Of a DNA stretch of 64,000 nucleotides, positions 1 through 12,317 are shown in pieces. The stretch's first letter is position 1; each line of letters starts with the position of its first letter. The translations under genes were made by a program, and so were the position numbers. Source of the stretch: Gordionus sp. m RMFG-2023. Taxonomy: Eukaryota; Nematomorpha; Gordioida; Chordodea; Parachordodidae. Under the pieces are notes generated by a model. The model had not been told where the DNA came from and made no database searches. It saw only the letters and a list, made by a program, of their open reading frames with translations. The stretch is from contig NC_088775.1 in assembly GCF_954871325.1 (NCBI RefSeq), positions 9,091,561 to 9,155,560 on the forward strand. Reading direction: 5' to 3'.

Positions 1-174
1 AATTAACCTTTCTTTATTTGACAATGATTCTAATTTCCCAATCTTAAATTCTACAAACTGTGACAAATATCACTCACTAAATATTAATATAGCATTAGCA
101 GTTGAAGCTTAATTAGTTGTTTTATTATTTAAATTATTATATAACCTTAATTAAATTAATATAGGCTTGTTAAT

Positions 175-275
175 CGATCCTTTTAAAAAGATCGAATCAC
201 GATCTTTTGAAAAAAAGAGAATCGAAATCCAGGATCGACCTTTTTTTAAAAAAAGGATCACGACATAACTGAGAA
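175..275. repeat. GATC-rich inverted-repeat cluster
   Basis: Short segments of the form GATCC-T/A-run-GATCG occur repeatedly in both orientations within 100 bp, beginning soon after a TAGGCTTGTTAATCG stretch. Subterminal motif clusters of this kind are typical of one end of a hAT element, and the complete hAT at 17804 shows the same architecture with another motif. No matching opposite end was found, so this may be a solo end or a chance palindrome cluster. Confidence 0.3.
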
Positions 276-379
276 GTGAGATGTCCAGCTTCAAACGCGG
301 CATGTATAAATGTAAAAAAATTAGTCATTTTGCAAGTAATAAAATTGAAAGAATCGAGCAAAACTAACTGCAGAGGTAA

Positions 380-3366
380 ATGAGTGAGATGTTGAATTGA
401 ATTTGACACTGGTGCACAAGCGTCATTGATAGGAATTGATATAATGACAAGTATTGGACGACCAAAAATTAGGCCAACCAGTCCATTGACTGCATATGGT
501 GATCATCTGTTAGATATTAAGGGCGAAACCTAAGTCAATGTTAGGATTGGATCACAGACAAGGACCTTACCAGTGGTAATAATGAATACAACTGGGGTGC
601 CTCGGATTACTATGGATTATAGCATTCAATTTAGTAATGCGTCGTCAGGTTATGATTAAACAAGTACCCAATTTGGTCAACACTATTGAAAAAAAAGTTG
701 TATAACACTAGGTTCTAAAATTCGGGATTTGATTATTAAACATCAAGAAATTTTTGATGATAAGATGGTACATATACGTGATTTTGAGGTGCGAATACAT
801 TTAAAGGATACCGCTGTACCAAGATCGTTTCCAGCCCGTAGGGTACCATTTCCACTTCGCAAAGTAATTGAAAAGGAATTAGACCGATTAGTGGCTGGAG
901 GAATTATCGGAAAGATTGATTGACCATAACTAGGGTACAGTGGTCAACGCCAACCATAAATGTACGCAAGAGTAATGGGAACATCGATTTTGAGCTGATT
1001 TAAAAGTTACACTCAATCCGTGTTTATTGTATGACCATCATGTTATTCCTACTTACGACGATTTGTTAGAGAAAATCCAAGGTGGTAATAAATTTACCGT
1101 GATAGATTTGAAAGATACCTATTTACAGATGGATGTAGAATCAGAATCTCAGGAATTACTAACGATAGTGACTAATAATGGGCCTTTCCGTTACCGACGA
1201 TTGCCTTTTGATTTGGCAAGTGATACTTTATTCCAGAGATATTTGAATGAGTTGCTAAAAGATTGTCAAATGCTGGTGTCTACTTAGATGACCTAATTAT
1301 TTCTGGTCGAAATGATGAGGAGCATTAATTTGAGAATCGTGTTAGACAGATTACAGACGGCAGGTCTTACGGCGAAATTGACAAAAGTGAGATTTTTACA
1401 AAAATCGGTTTCATTTTTAGGGCTGATTATTGTTAAATTCGGTATATACATCTTAATCCAGAAAAGGTGATGGCTATCCGAAATGCACTAAAACCTAAAA
1501 ATATACAACAACAGATCTTTTCTAGGACTCGTGAATTATCATGAACGTTTTATTCGTAATCTACATTGTAAAGAGGCTCTATTACATAGATTAACGAGCG
1601 TGAAAGTACCATGGCGCTGGACGAAAGACGAATAAAATTCCATCGATGAGGTTAAGAAATTATTGTCATCCGAGGAAACGTTAATTCCATATAATGCGCA
1701 GTTGCCTATAATTGGAATGCGACGCATTTGATTCAGGATTTTGTGCTGTGTTGTTATATCAATTAGCAGACGGAAGACAAAACCTATTACGTTCGCGTCA
1801 CGTACTTTATTAGAATCAGAGAAACACTACGCTCCGATTGATAAAGAAACTCGAGCACATTTATTTGGTATTGAAAAATTTCAATTATGGTAGAAAATTT
1901 TTACTTCGAACTGATCATAAACCATTAGAGCGATTATTTGGGGAGAAACGCGATATACCCAAAATTTCTAAAAATCGTTTAATACGATAAGCCGGGAAGA
2001 TGGCTTCTTATGATTTTACAATAGAATATAGACCTGGTAATAAAAATGTAATCGCCTTCGCATTATCAATAATTCCGATATTATAAACGGAAGAGAATCA
2101 AGATTCTAAACATGCTTTGGATATTCGAAGTATTGATTTGGATGATATGAAATTGTCAGAAAATATTTTACGAAGTGAGTCGAAACAAGATGTAATATTA
2201 AAAAGAATAGCAATTCACATATAGCAAAGTTGGCGAAACTTTTATCATCTTAAAGATAAAGAAATTGTTAGTTTCTATAATCGTCGGGAAGAGCGTTCTG
2301 TCGATCGTGATATTATAGAATTGAATGGGAGATTGGTTATTCCTAGTAAATTAAGAAATGCAGTATGCAGTGTTAGGAATGATTCATAGGGGACATCCTG
2401 GGGAAAATGGAATAAAATCTATTTTTAGATTGTGTTGGTGGCCCAGATGTGATGTTGATATAGAGAATTTTATCAAAATATGTTCTGGATGCTGAAAAAT
2501 AGACCTAGTATTCAAGAAGTACTTCTATGAACTATATTGGTAAGGAATCTTGGGAGCGAATTTATATTGATTTTTCTGGACCAGTAGATTCGTGATATTG
2601 GCTGATTGGTGTCGATTCCTACTTCAAATGGTTAGAAGTTGATCTAATGCAGGATACTCTGCTGATGCTATGATTAAGCGATTAAAAAAATGGTTTGCTA
2701 GGTTTGGAATGCCCAAGAAATTTGTGTCAGACAATGGACCACAATTCTTATCTGGGGATTTCTGAAGGTATTGTGATTTAAATAACATACTTCATATACG
2801 TTCGGCACTCTATCATCCAAAAACTAATGGATTAGCTTTTGAAAGGTCGGTATTATGCGACGTGAGAGTCTATTACTGATCCTGAAGAAGCTATGATATA
2901 GGTTTTAACAACCTATCGATCGGGGGAGCATAGCTCTACAGGGAGATCTCCTATGTTTGGTAAACAATTGAAAACTAGTTTGGATTGGATCAATCTAATG
3001 TTGACCATGAAAAGAAAAGGCAAATAATAGACAAAGTCATAATCATAATTTACATTCGAAAGAGAGAGAATTTGTAAATTCACAATCTGTGTGGCTAAAC
3101 AATGAGAATACCAAATGTTGGAGAGAGGGAGTGATCAAAAAAAGAACAGGGCTATCTTCTTATATTGTTGAAACTTCCGAAAAACATTGCGAAAACATGC
3201 AGATGCTAAGAAATCGTTTAGTTATTCCAACTTATGAATTTTCTTCGGAAGTTACAGAAATGGTTGTACCAGTGAATGAAGCAGGTACAAATATGCATTA
3301 CGTTGTTCATCAAGAAACCGTAAACCTACAAAGAAGTTTATTGAGGAAATCTAACTTTAAAATGTA
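380..3366 (+). mobile_element. Old broken Ty3/Gypsy-type LTR retroelement (pol region)
   Basis: Pieces of a retroelement polyprotein lie in the usual Ty3/Gypsy order on the plus strand. An aspartic-protease-like segment is near 400-560. Reverse-transcriptase segments cover about 730-1300. RNase H-like sequence lies around 1700-2100. Integrase core segments lie around 2340-2800. A basic C-terminal tail ends at 3366. The order RT, RNase H, integrase identifies the Ty3/Gypsy rather than the Copia group. I see no gag region and no pair of LTRs. The copy is a fossil with many interruptions spread along its whole length, so it looks old and inactive. Confidence 0.85.
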
Positions 3367-4334
3367 ATAAATTGTATTAAATATTATATTATATATTTTA
3401 TAAAAAAAAAGAATGGAACATTCGAATTTATAAATTAATAAATATGATTTGATAATTTTGAAATTAAATAAACGATATGTATTAAAATAGCTAATAAGTA
3501 GTCGTGGTCGATTTATTGTATAAGCAAGAGTTGCTTAAATGTGACCTTTATCTGATGTGATGTAAAGATAATTTAGTAATTTTTTCAGTCTCTATCACCT
3601 ATTATAAGTACAAAGCGGGCATTTTAGGTTCATTTTTTTACCCCAATAAATTTATCTCCCTTTTCAACATAAATTTTATATATTTTGAAAAATCCGGTTT
3701 ATGTAAGGTTAATTTTCGAAAATATTCTGAAAATCTTATCATTTTTTTGTTATTTATTCAGGATCAAAAATACTGAAATTTAAATTCATATTTTCTCAGA
3801 TTTTATTTTCACCAAATTATTTTTTTTTTTAAGATTTAAAATTTTTTTTAAAAATAAATTTCTTTAATTATGGTGCAAATGATTAAAGTAAATATTGTTT
3901 TTTTTTAAATCTATTATTTCTTTAGAAAACTGTTCCATACATAAATAGTTAGACAATATTTTAAGAAATTTTAAAATATAAATAGATTTGAACCTTTTAA
4001 GTTTAGGGTGTTATAATAACAGAACATTAATGATTGAATTATATAACTAATCATTCATATCCTTTTTTTTTAAAAAAAAGATCTTTAACCAATCCTCACA
4101 TTTTTATTTAGGGTTCTGAAAACCTTTCTTGATACTTGATTTCCGTTTCTCGTATATATTAGCAGCATTTATTTTAAAATTATATTTATATACATCGTAA
4201 GAACCAAGACGTATAAACAATTCTTTAAATGATGGCCTTAAATAAAAATTTATATGTCATCAAACTTAAATTTATTATAATACTACCCTTTGACACCTTT
4301 CAAAGATTCAATAATAAAACGTCGTTAATTATAT
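3367..4334. other. Intergenic, nothing recognised
   Basis: AT-rich sequence between the retroelement fossil and the 3' end of the first LRR gene. It has no open frame of note, no repeat pair and no LTR that I can pair with sequence upstream of the fossil. It may hold the 3' UTR of the LRR gene. Confidence 0.6.
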
Positions 4335-7079
4335 TTAATGGCTTAAACCCCCTGACCCGGACCCAAAATCCTCATTATCCGACTTGAGTTCTACCTCGTT
4401 AATATCTCGAATGCTCCAATGTTTCAATTCCTTAGGAAATATCTCGCCCATTTTGTCTTTGTAAAGCGCGAAATGATTGACTTTGGAATCGGATGATTTG
4501 TCGTCGATAACGTAATTAGCAAATGATTTCGAGGGCTTTCGAACCTCATTCTCATCCAGTTCTGAGCCATCCTTCCTTAGCATTTGCATATCATAACCTG
4601 AGGTGGCTAAATCATCGTAATTATATGAATCATAGGATGGACTCACGCTATCGATGCCATTTGTGTTTGGATCTATTTCCGAAAGTCTATTTCTATTGTA
4701 AGAGTCTTCGTTTTCATCTGACAAAGATATACTAGAACTTCGCTTTTCTATTTTATGTGAAGGGCTATGATATTTTAAATCTTTATCTGAATATTTAAAA
4801 TTATCTTCATTATCATAACTCATTTGAGTGTCCTGGGCATCATTGTAATTATATTGTTCAGGGCCGTACTCGTACAAGGTATTATAGTTTAAATAATCCT
4901 CTTTTAACCTTTTAGCCAATCTGGACTTTTCTCGGTATTTGTAAAACAACAAAACTGTGAATAAAAATATACCTAGCGATACGATTATACTGATGATTAG
5001 CACTATTATATTGCTATCAACATGCTTGTCCTTTTTCTTAATGTTAGTGTCATATGAGTCATTGACGACTTTTCTGTACAATTCTCGACTGCCATTGCCG
5101 TTCCATTTAAATAAATTTATAACAGTAAAACCACCACGTGTATTATTATTTATTTGGGTATAATTTATTATATAAACATCTCGGTTAGTCGGGAGTGATG
5201 GCAAAAATTTACAACTATCATTTACCATCTCGAGATTTTTCAACGACTTGACGTAAAGTACCTTACTTTCGTTAAGATTTGGACAATTTATTTGACAACT
5301 GGTTTGAGCTACCTCTAAAATATGATAGTCAGTCACCAAATTAGTTATGTTAGTCAAAATGGATTGATTCTGAATGTAGGAGCTTTTTATAAAGGGTGCT
5401 AAGGAATTGCAATCCAGTAAATTATTAAAAAAGGTCACATAAATAATTTTCGATAAAATGGCGGGCAACGTTAATAACAGATTATTATGCAAGTATAACA
5501 CCTTGATTGAGGATGGATACCTAATCGCTAAACTTTTTAGCATGTTGTTTGAAAGATCAAGTACTATTAATTTATTTAGGTTGATAAATGATTGATTGTG
5601 TATGTTTGTTAAACTGTTTTTAGAGATATTAATAAATTTTACATCGTAATTTTTTCCAAAATAATTTTGCGTTATTTCTTTTATTTCGTTTCTATCGATA
5701 TTTAGATGGATTAAATGATCGATAACTGAAAAGGCCCCTTCTTTGATTTCTGAAATATGATTGAGAGATAGAGAAAGGTCTGATATATTTTTAAAACAAC
5801 CAAAAAAATTGGAAGGTATTGTACTGATTTTGGATTGATTTATTGATAGACTTTCAACTTTGCAAAAAACATCGGATCCATTTAAAGTGATAACGCTAAC
5901 ATTAATGAGCATCATGGTAATAATGTCTTTTGGTTGCAATTTAAAGTATTTTTGAACATCCGCTAAAGATGTATTTTCACAAATCAGGGCTTTTTGTTGG
6001 TAGAAACAGTTATTTTGAATTGGGCATAGATTTTCTAAGATAATTTCTTTCAAGAATTTGTAACCAGTGTCTAACAAACATTTGGCCTGTTCGTATTTTT
6101 TAACGTTGAACAACTTATACGGTCTTGAGCTTAAGGCCCAATCTCTATACTTTATTAGGTATATCAGGCTGTGACAATCGCAGACCAGTGGATTATTCAA
6201 AATGGAAAACATTGATAAAGAGGGATAATATATTGCAGAATCCGAAAGGTTTCTTATTTGATTGTTGTCTAATACTAAATTATAAATTTCAATCTTAACC
6301 ATCTCAATGGTAGTTAATGCATTTCCATACACATTTAATACACTTATAATTGGGAATAATTTTTCGGGTCTTTGAAAAGAAATCTCCTTGAGGGAATTTT
6401 TCTGAAGGTACAGTTCTTTCAAAATTTTGAAACCTTTAAATAATTCCTTAGGTATGGTGATCAGTTTATTATAGCTAATATCTAGGACAGTAATATAAAA
6501 TGTCCCTTGAAATAAATCCATTGGCAATTCATTTATATTATTATGGGATATATTGACCTCATTTAAGTTTTTCATATTGGCAAATGAAGTTTTTTCTATT
6601 GCCGACAAAGCTGTGTAAGTCAAATGCAAACCCATAGTATAAGAATTCTTAAAGTGATTGGTTTTAACTTGCAAAAATTTCCCACGTGTAATAGTAAAGT
6701 CCTGCAAATATTTGAAAAAGGGAAGTTCTGATGGCAACATTTCTCCTATATCACAATCAACTATATTTATTGCTTCCAAGTATGTCACCCAACCCGGCCA
6801 ACACATGATAAATTTGAATGATAATGAAAGTAACGACATGTTATTTATACTTATGTAACCAATTGTTTGACAATGTCTACCAAATACATATTCAGTAAGC
6901 ATATTATCGGGTGTATACAAGTCCACGTTCTCAATAGACACATCATCATCCTTTATTTTCTCTAAAGTGTAAACGAATGCGTCTCCATCTTTACACGTGA
7001 CCTTATTCATATAGAAGGAACATTGTTGTTCATAATGGATTATTAAACATGATATGTAAACTAACAGAAATAATATCAT
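4335..7079 (-). CDS. Leucine-rich-repeat single-pass membrane protein (LRR-A, 914 aa)
   Basis: An intact, intronless frame of 914 residues. A hydrophobic N-terminus (residues 1-15, ILFLLVYISCLII) reads as a signal peptide. The ectodomain has two successive modules: a cysteine N-cap, LRRs (about 130-300) and an LRR C-cap starting with CDCHSL near 301; then a second CxxxxxxLxC cap near 360, more LRRs (about 390-550) and a second cap near 555 (LLDCNSL). LRR cores follow LxxLxLxxNxI, for example LNEVNISHNNI. One membrane helix lies at about 688-712 (IIVLIISIIVSLGIF), followed by YKYREKSR, which sets the inside face. The cytoplasmic tail of about 200 residues is rich in Tyr, Asp, Ser and Asn, with candidate tyrosine motifs (TLYEYG, YNYDD), and has no TIR or kinase domain. 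Its partner at 7495 is a divergent paralogue. Type I topology is clear; a receptor or adhesion role is inferred, and the ligand is unknown. Many N-x-S/T sites fit a secreted ectodomain. Confidence 0.85.
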   Translation of the reverse strand: MILFLLVYISCLIIHYEQQCSFYMNKVTCKDGDAFVYTLEKIKDDDVSIENVDLYTPDNMLTEYVFGRHCQTIGYISINNMSLLSLSFKFIMCWPGWVTYLEAINIVDCDIGEMLPSELPFFKYLQDFTITRGKFLQVKTNHFKNSYTMGLHLTYTALSAIEKTSFANMKNLNEVNISHNNINELPMDLFQGTFYITVLDISYNKLITIPKELFKGFKILKELYLQKNSLKEISFQRPEKLFPIISVLNVYGNALTTIEMVKIEIYNLVLDNNQIRNLSDSAIYYPSLSMFSILNNPLVCDCHSLIYLIKYRDWALSSRPYKLFNVKKYEQAKCLLDTGYKFLKEIILENLCPIQNNCFYQQKALICENTSLADVQKYFKLQPKDIITMMLINVSVITLNGSDVFCKVESLSINQSKISTIPSNFFGCFKNISDLSLSLNHISEIKEGAFSVIDHLIHLNIDRNEIKEITQNYFGKNYDVKFINISKNSLTNIHNQSFINLNKLIVLDLSNNMLKSLAIRYPSSIKVLYLHNNLLLTLPAILSKIIYVTFFNNLLDCNSLAPFIKSSYIQNQSILTNITNLVTDYHILEVAQTSCQINCPNLNESKVLYVKSLKNLEMVNDSCKFLPSLPTNRDVYIINYTQINNNTRGGFTVINLFKWNGNGSRELYRKVVNDSYDTNIKKKDKHVDSNIIVLIISIIVSLGIFLFTVLLFYKYREKSRLAKRLKEDYLNYNTLYEYGPEQYNYNDAQDTQMSYDNEDNFKYSDKDLKYHSPSHKIEKRSSSISLSDENEDSYNRNRLSEIDPNTNGIDSVSPSYDSYNYDDLATSGYDMQMLRKDGSELDENEVRKPSKSFANYVIDDKSSDSKVNHFALYKDKMGEIFPKELKHWSIRDINEVELKSDNEDFGSGSGGLSH

Positions 7080-7494
7080 TTATCATGATACCTTGTTTAT
7101 TTAATAATTATTTTCTACTTCTGCTTATTGGCGAAATATAATATTGTACTGTACTTGGAATAGCGTATTAACAAATAGGACATGAGTTTTAAATAATAGA
7201 TAAATAAATTAAATTTGGTTTAAAAAAATATATAAATTTAAAAAAATGATAAAATAAATTTTTAATGTTAAATTATCGAAATCATTAAATATGAAAATAC
7301 AGCAATAATTACTGTGATAATGATAATGACGCCTAAATGACAACCATATTAGAAAAAATAATGATCTAAAAAATAAATTAAATTATAAATTCTTTTTTAC
7401 TAATGATTTAAATATTATTTTTATTATTTCAATAATTTTTTTTTAAATACCAATTTCATATTTAAAGGTCTATCTCCTATTGACTTATAGATGA
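7080..7494. promoter_or_regulatory. Shared intergenic region of the divergent LRR gene pair
   Basis: This 415 bp gap separates the start codons of two divergently transcribed paralogues and must hold both 5' UTRs and both promoters, unless a distant non-coding first exon exists. It is very AT-rich with poly(T) and poly(A) tracts. No specific promoter element is distinctive enough to name. The promoter role is inferred from gene orientation only. Confidence 0.5.
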
Positions 7495-10071
7495 ATGTTA
7501 AATCAGATATGTACCACTAAGCCACTCAGCCCGTGCAAATATTTTCAGGCGGTCTTTTTATTCTACCAGCTAGTTATTGGAATATCAGAAATCTGTAATT
7601 TCCAAAAAGGGAATTTAACATGTCAAAATGGAAACATGGTTCAAGTGCAGACATGGATCGATACTACAAATGTATCTTCTATTGATGATTCGATGGCGAT
7701 TAAACGCTTGATTTTAAAAAACGTTTCACATTGCGCTAACAATACTGACACGATATTTCAAAAGATTTGTAATAGCATTATGGAGTTTGAAATGTATGAA
7801 AGTACATGCAATGGGGAATTTTCTGTGATGTCTATTATTTGCAACAAACGAGTTAATTTATCTAGCGTTTACGCTAATTCTACTTTAAAATCAATGATTA
7901 TTAACAATCATACATTTACAGGGATTTCTAGCCAAGAAATTTATTTAGCCAGTCGATTAAACTATTTAAAAATAACTAGGGGAACCTTAAAGAGAATAAA
8001 ACGGGGTACATTCAATGGTTCATTCATTATAATATTGGACCTATCACAAAATATTATAGAATCCTTGGATTTATACGCGTTTTATAACATGACCTATTTA
8101 AGGATCTTGATTCTAAAATCTAACAATATAAGTACCCTAGACATTTCTACTTTTCAATTCACAAATTATGTTGATTATTTAGATCTAGGATACAATACAA
8201 TCTCTGACCTATCTATCGCTGAATATATGTTACAACCGTTTAAACGTCTCAAAACTTTAGACTTGAGGAAAAACAAGATTTACACATTTAATACAAATAT
8301 TTTTCCCAAATCGGTAGCCTATACTATTGAATCTTTAATATTAACTGGAAATATTCTCCAATTTGCTGAGATAGGATACCTGAAAAACATTAGGATCATA
8401 AGGCTCGAAAATAATAAAATGAAAAGTTTTTCAATGCGATACAATTACAACGCGGTAATATTAGAATTGTTCATCATAAATAATGAATTCATATGTGATT
8501 GTAATGGCCAGGATTATATTAATTGGTATAAAGAGTTTATAAGTTCTTCGAATAATAATACCCAGATTAAATATTATAACATCTTCCAATCCAACCAAGT
8601 TTGTTGCAAGTATCCCGAATCTATGAAGAATGAATTACTTATTGCACAAAAAGATATGATGCCATGTACTATGAAGAACGGAAACTGCCATTTCGAACTT
8701 GGCTACGTTGTTTATTGTACTAACGTTCTCTACTCGATTCTTATACATTTTATGTCCACTAACTTCAACATAACCTATAACCACACCCAATTACATGTTC
8801 AAGATGTATCTGTATATGTTCTTGATAGATTTACGGCCTTCTACGTTTGCGGATATAAAGAAATTTTATTCAAACAAGACAAAATTAGCAATATATCTAA
8901 AGGTGTATTCAATTGCGCACATAATTTGGAAGTCCTTGATTTACAGGACAATCATTTGAAGAAGATATTTTGTTACAATCTATTACATAATAAAAAATTG
9001 AGAATTCTTAATTTGAAAAATAATCACATAACTTTTGTGGAAGATTGTGCATTTGAAAATAACATCCAGCTAATACATCTCGATTTATCGTACAATTTTA
9101 TCAAGGTATTAGACAAAATTTTATTTGCCAATTTAAATAGTTTAACAAGGCTTTTTTTAAATAATAATCGAATTGTGAGTATCATGGAATTAAATTTTCC
9201 GCCATCCCTTCTATTTCTGACCGTTAATTACAACGAAATGAAAGATTTGCCTCCGATCACCTCTCAACGTTTTAAGAATCTTAATTTAAAAGAAAACGAG
9301 TTTGTGTGCAGGGATGAATTGATAAAACAAATTAGTGAAATTGTTACCACTTTTAAGGAAACGCTAACCGAATCTGTCCTAAATACTTACGTAAATTATG
9401 AAAAAGCCGGAGTCACCTTAGAATATTATTATGAAACCTACACGAGATACGAAGAATGCGAACTGACATGCGCAATCAATGGAGCAAATCTGACATTTAA
9501 TATATTTTTAGAAAGCTTCCAAAACACGTCATTTCATTGTACCGAGAAAGAATTAGAAATAAATTCGGGTATGTTATCTACCATTCCTTATATAAGTCCA
9601 TTATATAACTATACCACTCAAGAAACTAATGTATACAATAAAATCTATACAACATATAATAATAATCTCAATAAGGGTTCAAAATCTAAGGAAACCATAT
9701 CTATTTTGAAAAAGCCCATAATTTGGATATCATTAATGATCATTTTTATTATAATCATGGTTATAATAGCAATAATTATATTCAAGCAATACCAAAGTAC
9801 TAGCTTAGTAGCTGAATCTTATTGGTGGAAATTTTTCGACTACAGCCCTCAGTTTAATTATGAATCTAACAATTACGTCCCCAACAATAATGCGAATGAA
9901 CCATCAAAAATTAAAAATGATGAAGCAAATAATTCTGATCTAGCGTTGAACAACAGTTTTAATCAAGATACAGAACCACCTAAAAAGGGTTTTGTAAGTC
10001 CATACAAGAAGAAAAAGAACTCTGACTATTCGGACATGGGAGAGAGTTTTTCGGATTTTTCACAAACATAA
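7495..10071 (+). CDS. Leucine-rich-repeat single-pass membrane protein (LRR-B, 858 aa)
   Basis: An intact, intronless frame of 858 residues, read divergently from LRR-A. A hydrophobic stretch at about 18-32 (FQAVFLFYQLVIGI) is the likely signal sequence; the start at 7495 gives a short N-terminal region ahead of it. After cleavage comes a cap CNFQKGNLTC that matches the cap of LRR-A (CSFYMNKVTC). LRRs run to about 330 and end in a C-cap (FICDCNGQDYINWY). A second cap (CHFELGYVVYC) near 400, a second LRR block (LEVLDLQDNHL, LIHLDLSYNFI) and a second C-cap near 601 follow. A membrane helix lies at about 741-764 (very Ile-rich). The tail is about 90 residues, with SPYKKKK and several tyrosines. 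The two-module plan is the same as in LRR-A, so the pair arose by duplication with inversion. No signalling domain is visible in the tail. Function is unknown; surface recognition or adhesion is the natural guess. Confidence 0.85.
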   Translation: MLNQICTTKPLSPCKYFQAVFLFYQLVIGISEICNFQKGNLTCQNGNMVQVQTWIDTTNVSSIDDSMAIKRLILKNVSHCANNTDTIFQKICNSIMEFEMYESTCNGEFSVMSIICNKRVNLSSVYANSTLKSMIINNHTFTGISSQEIYLASRLNYLKITRGTLKRIKRGTFNGSFIIILDLSQNIIESLDLYAFYNMTYLRILILKSNNISTLDISTFQFTNYVDYLDLGYNTISDLSIAEYMLQPFKRLKTLDLRKNKIYTFNTNIFPKSVAYTIESLILTGNILQFAEIGYLKNIRIIRLENNKMKSFSMRYNYNAVILELFIINNEFICDCNGQDYINWYKEFISSSNNNTQIKYYNIFQSNQVCCKYPESMKNELLIAQKDMMPCTMKNGNCHFELGYVVYCTNVLYSILIHFMSTNFNITYNHTQLHVQDVSVYVLDRFTAFYVCGYKEILFKQDKISNISKGVFNCAHNLEVLDLQDNHLKKIFCYNLLHNKKLRILNLKNNHITFVEDCAFENNIQLIHLDLSYNFIKVLDKILFANLNSLTRLFLNNNRIVSIMELNFPPSLLFLTVNYNEMKDLPPITSQRFKNLNLKENEFVCRDELIKQISEIVTTFKETLTESVLNTYVNYEKAGVTLEYYYETYTRYEECELTCAINGANLTFNIFLESFQNTSFHCTEKELEINSGMLSTIPYISPLYNYTTQETNVYNKIYTTYNNNLNKGSKSKETISILKKPIIWISLMIIFIIIMVIIAIIIFKQYQSTSLVAESYWWKFFDYSPQFNYESNNYVPNNNANEPSKIKNDEANNSDLALNNSFNQDTEPPKKGFVSPYKKKKNSDYSDMGESFSDFSQT

Positions 10072-11395
10072 AATTATAAAAATGATATCATGTTATATAT
10101 AAATTTTATGTTCCACTCAAACTGTAAATAAAAGAATAAACGTCATTTATGTTATCAGTATCTCAAACTCTTCAAATCAAAAAAAAATGAAGATTTTTTT
10201 TATATAATTGAAAATTTTTAAGCATGATTTTTGATCAAATTTTGCCCAAAATTCCAAAATCTTTTATGATTTTTATGCATAAAAGAATCTTCCCATAGTA
10301 AAATCATAAGAATTTTTTTTTAAAAAAAATCTTTATTTTTGTTGATATCTTTTTTTATGTTAAATCATTGCAAAATAAAATTTATTTTATTAGCCGATAT
10401 CTTATATTAAATCAAAAGGTTTAAATTAGATAAGATTATTTTGCAGAAACTCCGGCTCAAAATATCTGGTCTCCCGGCAAAATAATATAATTTTTAAAAA
10501 CCTTGACCGGGTTTAAAAATATTAAAATTTACATACATGGGTCGGGCCTATAAATAAATTCCTTTGCAAAAATCAGACCTGGCCAATTTTAAAAAAATAT
10601 ATATAAACATTTTTGTTAATTAAACAGTTAAAATATCATTATTCGTTGCTCATAAATTCAATATCCTTTGCAAAAACATATAAAAGCTTGAAAATGGGAG
10701 AAGAAGAGAAATAATCAAATTCGGGGAAGGTAGGCCCTAAAGTTTGATCTCTAGTCAGTCTTTGATATTTATTTTAAAAAATATATATATAATGAAATTC
10801 TAAATGTATTAAATTAATCAACAAACACTATCCTTTAATTTATATATTATTTATGAATATAATATATATAGTACTATATTATTATATATATATTATAAAA
10901 TTAAAGCGTAGGTATTCTAAAAGTTAATAGCTCTGGAAATCTATGCGTAATATTAAAAAAATATCTATAAATCTTGATTAAAGTTGCGACATTCTTCTAT
11001 TTCTTGATTTATGTAATCCGTTACGCTTGATACCTTAGGCTAAGCTTTTTCAAAAACGTTTCTTATGAACGAATTGAATAATTGGTCATTCGTTATTATG
11101 CGAATCGAATAAAAATTAAATTTTATTATTCGTAACAATTACAATAATAAATTATATGATTCATTCAAAAGGGAAAATGCCGTTGGGCCTTCCTATCCCC
11201 CAAATGATTTTTTATAAAAGAATTTTAGGCCCGCTTTTTAAAAGCTATGGGGTTACATTTTTTAAAAAAATATTAATTTAACTCTTTTTAATGACATAGT
11301 GTATCAGGGAAAGATGATGGAATCACTTAAATCGCTTTTCGAGAGCTCTTCATTTTAGGGGTTTTCTGATTGATTTTAAAGGTTTATTATATTTT

Positions 11396-11604
11396 AAATT
11401 TTAATAAAATGTTATATTTCATATAATATTTAATAATTTTTTTTTAATAATCTAAATAATTTTATAGATTAAAAATTTGGCTGACATTAAATTTTGCTTT
11501 TAAACAAATTTTAATAAAATGTTATATTTCATATAATAATTTTTTTTTAATAATCTAAATTATTTTATAGATTAAAAATTTGGCTGACATTAAATTTTGC
11601 CTCC
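11396..11604. repeat. Tandem duplication, about 110 bp period, two copies
   Basis: The block beginning AAATTTTAATAAAATG at 11396 recurs at 11506, and both copies share TTTGGCTGACATTAAATTTT near their ends. The second copy lacks about a dozen bases inside the T-run region; otherwise the copies are nearly identical, so the duplication is recent. Confidence 0.9.
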
Positions 11605-12317
11605 TAATACTTAAACAATGTCTCTTCCACCAAAACTCATCTAAACATATGTTTATATATGATAACAATAATAGTCATTAATTGATAACTATTGTTAAAG
11701 AAGTGGAAATATAAAATAATTTTAAGATAAATTAAAATAAATTTATATTTGTCATAAATAAGAATAGAGGCAGATTAAGGCATTCGAAGGTTTCTAAATT
11801 TTCTAAACTTTTACTCCTCTCTAGGGTGATATGTACCTCTCTTTTAAAGTTCTTTTGAATGTTTTTAATATAAAATTTATCTATATATTTTTTTTTAGAT
11901 AATTTTCAATATACTCTTATTTGTTTTTTAAAATATATTTAATCTTGATATCGTTAACCTTGTATTTTATTTCTAAGTTGAAATCGTTTTTTAAATAAAA
12001 TTATTCGCAAAGGAGAAAAAAAATACACCAAAATTTCGGTCAATAAATTATATTATCTCATCCGATTTATAACAGAAATTTTCCCTATTGTATCTTTTCT
12101 TTCTTATCCGATTGTTTTTAAAACGATATATTAATTAAAATACTATTAAATTTTTGATATATATATTTAATCACAATTAGTTTAACAAATACATTTTGAA
12201 AAAAATTTTTTTTTAGTATAAGTAACAATTTTCTTCACTTAAATGGCATATTTATTAACCATTTCTAAAAATCAATTAATTATATAAATAATATCATCAT
12301 ATCGAAAGATTTGCAGT

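Noticed and set aside
3367-4334. A 3' LTR for the Gypsy fossil
   Set aside because: No segment here pairs with sequence upstream of about 400, and no terminal TG...CA repeat could be matched.
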